A stretch of DNA of 64,000 bases. Source: Sinohyriopsis cumingii (Eukaryota > Mollusca > Bivalvia > Unionida > Unionidae). Of this stretch, positions 58,011 through 64,000 are shown piece after piece (the first letter of the stretch is position 1; each line of letters opens with the position of its first letter). The notes under the pieces are model-generated. The model did no database searches. It saw only the letters and a program-made list of their open reading frames with translations, and had not been told where the DNA came from. The DNA is taken from positions 157,216,789 through 157,280,788 of the forward strand of contig CM068824.1 in the NCBI GenBank assembly GCA_028554795.2, written 5' to 3'. Position numbers and translations under genes: made by a program.

Positions 58011-60089
58011 TTTGTAAGTTAAAAAGATATTCAAAATACGGGTGTGAGATGTCAGTTTGTATGCCAAACAACAAGTTAAATTTATGTTGAAAGATCGGAA
58101 ATAATGTCAAGCTATGCATCAATTATTTAAAATTTAAATTATATTATACAATTTCAAAATGTGCTATGATATATAAAATAAAGGCTAGAAATTACAGACC
58201 TGTAAATTCAATTGTGCCTTATATCGAGGTATTTCATAGCTCTTTTAAGAACTCTAATCTTTCACTGCTCTAATGCTGTCTCTTTATGATGGCTGGTTGG
58301 GGGTGGGGTGAATGGACATAGCCAAAACTGGTCATCTGTCCAGCGTGAAAATAAAGGTTGTTACACGCTGAAAAACAACCAAAATGAAAATTCTAAGTTG
58401 TCTTTTGAACCAAAAGCTGCTGAAAACTGATTATACACGTTGAAATTTGACTGAATCACGAGTCATTATTTAATGCTGAATTATATGCCACATCATTATT
58501 TGAGTACAACATTCAGTGAGCAAATTCATACGACATATAGCAGTATACGCTAATACCGTTACTCAGCTAAGCTCAAAATGAAAAGATGTGCATTATGGGA
58601 TGTCACGTTTCTGTGCGTGCTAAAGTAATGCCATGCACATTTGAGAAACTTAAAACATGCGGATATGAATGATGTGGGTGGTCTACGGATATTCACTACC
58701 CTATTACAGTTGTATCCATACACCTGAAGGTTGCGACTGAGGTTGTATTGATGTTAAGAAAATGGTAAATAATGTATACCTACGGTAGATTTAATACCAA
58801 TGAACTGGATTCTCTGTCAATGGAACTATGCATTTAAAATGTACATCTGTATATTAGGTTGTGTATGATATATAGATCACAAACCCTCTTGTATGTCCAA
58901 GTGTATCTTCTGAGAGAAACAGATACGGGCAATTTCAACTGCAACAAATTAGCGCTGCTTGATCTACAAGAATATGACCGCCGTTCGGCTATCGGAGTCA
59001 GCTTTGCTATTAACCAGAAGTTAGAATTCGAGCCAAACCATGTCTCCAGACATGCATAAGATATTCATTGCAAAATGTCGTCGAAACTTTTAACTTTAGA
59101 AAAGAATGAATAACCACAATTGTCAATTTCGCACTACACATCAATATCAATGCAAACTCGGTAGCCACAACTTAACTGGACATTATTAGATTTCAGCAAT
59201 AAGCTACCGATTGAGTCTAACCTTTGAGTACAGATGTAGAACACAGACGTCATGGACGATACTTGATTCATCAGAAATGTGATCCTTATACACAGACTTT
59301 TCTCCTTAAGGATACCACGCATTTACTGGAATCAGCTGGTATTTCGTAATTATGCAAAAGCCAGGTCTTGTTTAAATATTGTTTTTTTTTCCAGATGTGG
59401 GAGTAGGGAGTCCGAGTTACCCGAAAAAATATTGTATCAGTCGGCAGAACTAGCATTAATTCACACTTTTATTTACAACAATCGACACATCACGCTCAAG
59501 CCTTCTCGGTTTCGATTAGTCACGAGCATTAGATCAAATCCATTATGGATATTTTATATTAAGTTTAAATATAGTAAATAAAGTAAGCTTTAAGGTCGAA
59601 TCTAGGTTGAACGCACCAATGTCATATTTTCAAACTTTTACATGTAGTTTTAATCTCGCTGGAAAGATATTTCAATGACCGTCAAGAAGAGCAGCTAATC
59701 GTTGTCAGAAACTATTTAGAGGAGGGTTCTGCCTGACGTAAGTAATTCAAATCAGAAAATATTACAATTATATACCTGATTATAATTTCGGAAAACTTTT
59801 TTTCAAAGAATGAGGGTTGTACAAAGTTTGCATTTGAACTGTAGAGAGATACAAAAAATACCGCAATTATGTTCGAGGTCAACAACAAATTATAGTTCTA
59901 GGGCAGGCGCCTGACACCATTTTAATAAATCAGTTCCGTCTGCCAGATGCTTACGTTGATTTATGTCACGATAGGAGCAGATAATATTCGTTACATTATT
60001 AGAAGAAAAAATAATTTCCTTGAGATTAAATGAAATAAGTCAATTCAACTCTAATCGCAACTCAGCTCCCCGAAATGTCCCAGTATTGA

Positions 60090-60090
<1 letters not shown>
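58011..60090. other. Interval without a supported gene
   Basis: AT-rich host-like DNA. Frames at 58,859-59,059 and 59,279-59,581 (plus) are open for 66-100 codons but show no family, and no clear splice context was found. Confidence 0.4.

Positions 60091-60126
<36 letters not shown>
60091..60126 (+). repeat. (GT)n microsatellite
   Basis: About 17 GT units; the frames reading VCVCV or THTHT across it are artefacts. Confidence 0.97.
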
Positions 60127-60128
<2 letters not shown>

Positions 60129-60563
60129 AGATTATTGATGATAATTTTATATTTGATAATCAGATTTTTTGTTTGTTCCCTCATTCCTCTCCAGTCCTGC
60201 TCTTCACCCCATCCTATTTCGAGTGAATTATTTTGCTTGTTTAATTTGTGTCCCCACACAGGCGTCGTTCATGTGTATAAAACCAATATATAAATTATAA
60301 ATTACATATTTGACTTTACATAAGACAACTTCAGTATGACTACTTAACATGGCCTAATAACCTGCTATCTCCCAGTGGAAATACATGCATATCTCTATCA
60401 ACTGCAATGTTGGGGATCATGGTGGGGAAAGGCACAAGTTTATTTATTATTGATCAACCCGTAAATGGTATATTATATGTGCCTTGAAACGAAATTAATA
60501 CTACGCAATAAAATAATACAAAATGGACAATATGGCAAATACTGAAAACAAATGGATACCTCT

Positions 60564-60714
60564 GTTACACAGTTTGCATACTTATTTTCATAGTCATCCT
60601 CAATTGGTAAAATGGAACCAGGAAGTAAGGAATGATCACTAGAGCCTTGCGTTATTTTTGATAGTAACACAGACATTGCTTCAAATTCTACGTCAGTTTC
60701 GTTCCCACCAAGGT
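60564..60714 (-). CDS. Possible host exon
   Basis: Minus strand: after an acceptor-like TGTGTACGCAAG the frame reads GGNETDVEFEAMSVLLSKIT, then SLLPGSILPIEDDYENKYAN, and ends at a donor-like ACAGAG|GTATCC. About 50 codons with acidic, protein-like composition. No family is recognised. It lies 0.5 kb from the coding-like fragment at 61,229-61,316 on the other strand. Confidence 0.3.
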
Positions 60715-61228
60715 CTTGCGTACACATCAGATGAGGTAAGTTGATAGTAAGATTCATAAAAGATTTTCGAACGTTCAATTGCGAACCTCCATCTTGCAGT
60801 TACATATTTATTGTGTTTATTTCTCTGATTATTCCCAGAGTGTTTTAAAAAAATACATCAGACGCAATAACGCAGCAACCTCTTGCACTTAAAAAACGTC
60901 TTGTCAGTTAACTGTCACATATCAAGTTCATGTTACCCATAGCTATTGGACCTTATAAAAATGACGGCTCTTGTTTATGATAGTTTGTAAAATACACTGG
61001 ACTGAACACTGTATTTTTCTAACAGAGGAAACAATTACTTGTGTCATATGTCTGTCAGTGATCGTGTCCATAAAATCACTGAAAATATTGTGTATATATG
61101 GCCATTGGGACAGGCAGAGTGGAGCAAATTAAACTTCAAAGGTGTACGTGACAGAGAAATTAATAGCAATGAATAAAATAATATCAACGATTGAGGAAAA
61201 AAATCAACAATGCATCAACACTAGGGGT

Positions 61229-61316
61229 GATGAGGGGTTTTCTTTATGGGCAAAATACACAATTTCGGACGATGTATCAGTTCTAGAGGATATATTGGTA
61301 ATTAAAAAATCCATCT
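61229..61316 (+). repeat. Coding-like dispersed fragment, copy 2
   Basis: Reads DEGFSLWAKYTISDD and then SVLEDILVIKKS before a stop, similar to the fragment at 185-280. A preceding open stretch starts MNKIISTIEEKN. Both copies are on the plus strand, about 61 kb apart. Confidence 0.3.
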
Positions 61317-61339
61317 AGTAAAATTCAGATCGTGAAACT

Positions 61340-61343
<4 letters not shown>

Positions 61344-61392
<49 letters not shown>

Positions 61393-61398
61393 GTCTCT
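61344..61398 (+). repeat. (CT)n microsatellite
   Basis: About 22 CT units with two GT interruptions at the right end. Confidence 0.97.
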
Positions 61399-62155
61399 AA
61401 AGTTCTCTTAATCTGAGGAAACATAGGTAATTAATAAGCGTGGTACGTTTATGCAGTAAAATGTACAATTGGGTAACTTATGCAGAAAAACAGATATATC
61501 CGCGGTTGATAAAATTGTATTGCCTTATAAAAAGCAAAACATGTTTGTGACATGACTTCCTAATTCCAGAATCATTTACTAAGCAAATGAAGACTGTTTC
61601 CAGTGTGAGCTGATAAAATGTATATGTCATGTAATTAGCTTTCACACTTGCAAAACATGATGTTTCCTCAAGGGTCTCACTACCGGACGATACAAGAAAA
61701 CCCTGCGTGAGTCAATGTTTCCCCAGTATTCGAGGATGCAAGGAAAACCGTCGTTCTCAATTGCAAGGTTTCTAAACACCCCAATATTAAAACTTAGTTC
61801 CCTCTCGACCCTTATTGCACACTTGCATAGTTTTCCTTGTTTGACATTTGTATGAACCATCACTAAGCTTTCCCATGCCTTAGATCGTTACTTCGCGCCT
61901 CTCATCACCAAACACAACCCAGACATATATATAAGTGTTACTATCTCTATTTATTAAACATATATGCGTGAAAATTGCCAACAATACTTTATGTCATGAA
62001 ATTAGGGAGGTTCGATTTTGCGTAATTAGTCAGTGCTATTATACTTTCTTGTAAATACAATAATTTATGACTTCTGCTCCTTGTAATTGGCTAATTACTT
62101 AATTTGAGAAACATTCTCAACAGAGACTTTCTGTAATCGAACAAATAATCACAAG

Positions 62156-62398
62156 AGCAGCAGAGGGGGCGAATCGGACAACTTTTTCGACAAAATTTGA
62201 TTGAGTTTTAAAACGACAAATAGAGCCTTCCTTCGAAATCTCACTTTTCAAACAAAAAAAAATAAAGGCTCCGTTTGGCAAATGGAGCCTTAGTGTTTTT
62301 TGCTCGAAAACGCTATATTTCGCGACAACATCCCGTTGGTGTTTTCCCGTGGCAATCATCGGGCGTCCCGCGTCGATGTCATCGCCCCCTCTGCTGCT
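62156..62398 (+). repeat. Element 3 terminal module, itself an inverted repeat
   Basis: Bounded by AGCAGCAGAGGGGGCGA (62,156-62,172) and its exact complement (62,382-62,398). It contains a hairpin, GGCTCCGTTT paired with AAATGGAGCC (62,268-62,291), at a position comparable to the hairpin in the element 1 module. The other TIR lies beyond the window. Confidence 0.8.
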
Positions 62399-62415
62399 AA
62401 GGGGTTACATACAAT

Positions 62416-63070
62416 TTAACCGAATATTTGGTCAAGTCCGATACGATATCGTGTCCGAGGATCATGTAAATTTATCGTTACAAATCCATGTGGGGTCGAC
62501 TGAGCATGACTAAAAAAGTTTCGAAAAACATTAAAGTCCATGTCACCGCCGCACCATGTTTGCCAAATATTTCGTAGCGTGTGTGTATCAACGCCGTTGA
62601 ACACAGCAAGAATATTACAGTTGTCTCTGATTACTTTTGGAATCTGAGTGTATCGTTGAGTGACATATATCACGTCGGTGTTTTTATGCCTGCCTCTGGA
62701 AAATATCCTAGCTGGGTTTTTTTGATTGTCTAACATAACATCATCGTACACGACTAAATTGTTAACGTCGCCATCAATATCATCGATACCTGGTGCATCA
62801 TTGATATCTGTAATAAACTCAATAACATTTTTTTCAGCGATCGCTGATGCATTCTCGTTGAAATCTTTCAACACCTCGTAGCATCGTTGATCATCTACGC
62901 TAGGGGCGATTAAATACAACTTATCCCACTTCATCCATCTCATTATTAAATTAAGTAACAATTGCGTCTTGCCGGATCCAGATGATAATCATCCGGATCG
63001 AGTTTGGTAACGCTGCAACATGCTTAACTGGTTCTCTTGTTTTAGTCGCCGAAAAATCAATTATATTCAT
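62416..63070 (-). pseudogene. Packaging ATPase with small deletion at the P-loop
   Basis: ATG 63,070 opens NIIDFSATKTREPVKHVAAL and NSIRMII, parallel to element 1. At about 62,980-62,990 a few bases are missing within the Walker A motif and the frame changes. From about 62,961 the protein continues intact (LLNLIMRWMKWDKLYLIAPS), with Walker B VVYDDVML and VIYVTQRYTQIPKVI, to 62,416. The P-loop loss makes this copy inactive as read. Located next to the terminal module as in element 1. Confidence 0.85.
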
Positions 63071-63087
63071 ATCTCTATACATAAATT

Positions 63088-63629
63088 ATGGATCTATATT
63101 GTGTGAAGTGTAGAGTACGTACTGGCACAAATGATATGACAACCGTTACAACAAGAAATAATAGATCGGCACTTACTGGTAAGTGTGTACAATGTGGTAT
63201 AAAGAAATTTAGATTTATTTCTATTAGACCCGGGGATGTTTTAAAAAAAAGCGAGGAGGTGATATTGCAGCCAAGTTATCAAAACTCCCCGGAACACCGT
63301 GGGCAAAGTATCCAGGAGAAAAGCACCTCCCAGGATATAGCTACTGTGGCCCCGGAACACGATTAGATATCAGACTCGATGATCAAAATCAGCCCAAACC
63401 CGGTGAGTATCCAATAAACGCTATCGATAAGGCGTGTCATGCTCATGATGTTGCTTACTACAAAAGTAGCGATCTGCAACAGCGTCATATCGCGGACGTA
63501 AAATTAATTCACGCGTTAAATGCTATTCCTGATAAATCCTTCAAAGAAAAATTGGCTTCATGGTTGGTAAAATCGGCCATGAAAGGTAAATTAATGACTG
63601 GAAGCGGAGCTTCTCGCGCTGGTAATTGA
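63088..63629 (+). pseudogene. Zinc-ribbon plus phospholipase A2-like protein, frame break
   Basis: ATG 63,088 opens LYCVKCRVRTG, later CVQCGIKKF, a four-cysteine zinc ribbon. At an A8 run (63,243-63,250) the frame changes. The other frame has GGDIAAKLSKLPGTPWAKY, then SYCGPGTRLDIRL (calcium loop) and KACHAHDVAYYKSSD (catalytic His-Asp with its preceding Cys kept), ending at 63,629. Same layout as element 1 (24,608-25,121), where the frame also changes at the corresponding A-run but in the opposite sense. Divergent from the ATPase gene with 17 bp between starts. Confidence 0.8.
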
Positions 63630-63654
63630 AAACGCCAGCGTTTATAATAACAAC

Positions 63655-64000
63655 ATGGAATCCATCTATTATTCTCCGAGAGGATACTGGAAGGGGAAGG
63701 CCGCAATGGGTAAGCTTGCAAGCGCTGCAAAAGTAACGAGGGCCACCGCGGCTAATTGGTTATCCAGACAGGCTATATGGCAAATTTATCTACCACCGCC
63801 TAAACAAATCAACTTTTCGCGCTTTGATATCAGCGTACCTAATGAAGTTCATCAGGCTGATATACTATTTCTGCCGCATGACAACGGTTACAAATACGCG
63901 CTAACCGTAGTTGATGTTGCGAGTCGATACAAACAAGCGGAGCCGTTAAAAACAAAGTCAGCAACTGAAGTAGCCGATGCGTTTGGGCGAATTTATCGAA
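63655..64000 (+). CDS. Integrase N-terminal part (continues past window)
   Basis: 115 open codons from ATG 63,655: MESIYYSPRGYWKGKAAMGK, an HTH-like start (LASAAKVTRATAANWLSRQA), and the beginning of the catalytic core with the first Asp in HQADILFLPHD, then LTVVDVASRYKQAEPL. Closely similar to the element 1 integrase (MEAIYYSSAGFWRGK). The remaining catalytic residues lie beyond the window. Confidence 0.9.
   Translation, partial: MESIYYSPRGYWKGKAAMGKLASAAKVTRATAANWLSRQAIWQIYLPPPKQINFSRFDISVPNEVHQADILFLPHDNGYKYALTVVDVASRYKQAEPLKTKSATEVADAFGRIYR

Larger units (their letters stand above)
60780..62155. other. Host interval without a supported gene
   Basis: Contains the coding-like fragment at 61,229-61,316 and a CT microsatellite. 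Otherwise AT-rich, with short frames such as 61,642-61,863 (minus) that show no family. Confidence 0.45.
62156..64000 (-). mobile_element. Element 3: end of a Polinton related to element 1 (cut by window)
   Basis: The terminal module starts AGCAGCAGAGGGGGCGA, resembling the element 1 terminus. It is followed by ATPase (leftward), phospholipase-like (rightward) and integrase (rightward) genes, the exact mirror of the element 1 right end (23.6-26.1 kb). Protein similarity to element 1 is high but the DNA differs widely, so it is a separate lineage member, not a recent duplicate. It continues past 64,000. Confidence 0.92.

Noticed and set aside
60020..60293. Frames with VCVCV or THTHT runs (also 57,867-58,067)
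   Set aside because: Translations of GT/CA dinucleotide repeats.
24970..63250. Programmed frameshift at the A-run of the phospholipase-like genes
   Set aside because: Elements 1 and 3 would need shifts in opposite directions (one base less in one, one base more in the other), which argues for indels and not a conserved recoding site.

Overview
The window is animal genomic DNA, most plausibly from a mollusc or another marine invertebrate. It has AT-rich, intron-like host sequence, tRNA-derived SINEs, microsatellites, a hAT transposon and a LINE fragment. Its main content is large virus-like DNA transposons of the Maverick/Polinton (adintovirus-like) class. The species cannot be named from the sequence alone. 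No complete host gene is recognisable; a few exon-like fragments are listed with low confidence.

Layout. 1-11,394: host DNA with a SINE and a strongly decayed Polinton (relic of a two-membrane-segment gene at 3.4 kb, relics of a DNA polymerase-helicase-HNH gene at 6.2-8.5 kb, integrase relic at 8.6-8.8 kb). 11,402-26,134: element 1, a 14.7-kb Polinton with about 320-bp terminal inverted repeats (TIRs) and a TCATATG target duplication. Its genes are complete in number but most carry stops or frame breaks. 26.1-31.7 kb: microsatellites, a SINE, a hAT element with 8-bp duplication, and a degenerate repeat tract. 31,754-51,585: element 2, a 19.8-kb adintovirus-like Maverick with about 341-bp TIRs and a perfect 6-bp duplication (GAGAAG), nearly intact. 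51.6-62.1 kb: minisatellite, a relic packaging ATPase, SINE, LINE, simple repeats and possible host exons. 62,156-64,000: one end of element 3, a relative of element 1 in the opposite orientation, cut by the window edge.

Elements 1 and 3 encode a replication protein that joins a B-family polymerase, a superfamily 1 helicase and an HNH domain, with a D,D(35)E integrase, a phospholipase A2-like protein, packaging ATPase, capsid proteins, protease, a phage-tail-fibre-like protein and a homing endonuclease. Element 2 encodes a different, protein-primed type polymerase, a chromodomain integrase, major and minor capsid proteins, protease, ATPase, an SPKK-rich core protein, membrane proteins, a BIR (inhibitor of apoptosis) protein, a tandem pair of F-box-like proteins, and five small outer genes.

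The most unusual observation is in element 2. All five outer genes (three at the left end, two at the right end) are followed by a near-perfect replication-dependent histone mRNA 3' end: a 6-bp stem with UUUC loop, an ACCCA-like flank, and a GAAAAGARA purine element 13 nt further on (the U7 snRNA target). Two of these signals sit inside the TIRs. Core-gene blocks instead show AATAAA. I know of no described Maverick or adintovirus with histone-type 3' ends. The three left genes share a repeated promoter module, and the two right genes share a divergent promoter with a CRE palindrome and CCAAT boxes, resembling a histone gene pair. This suggests cell-cycle-coupled, non-polyadenylated expression of a subset of viral genes.
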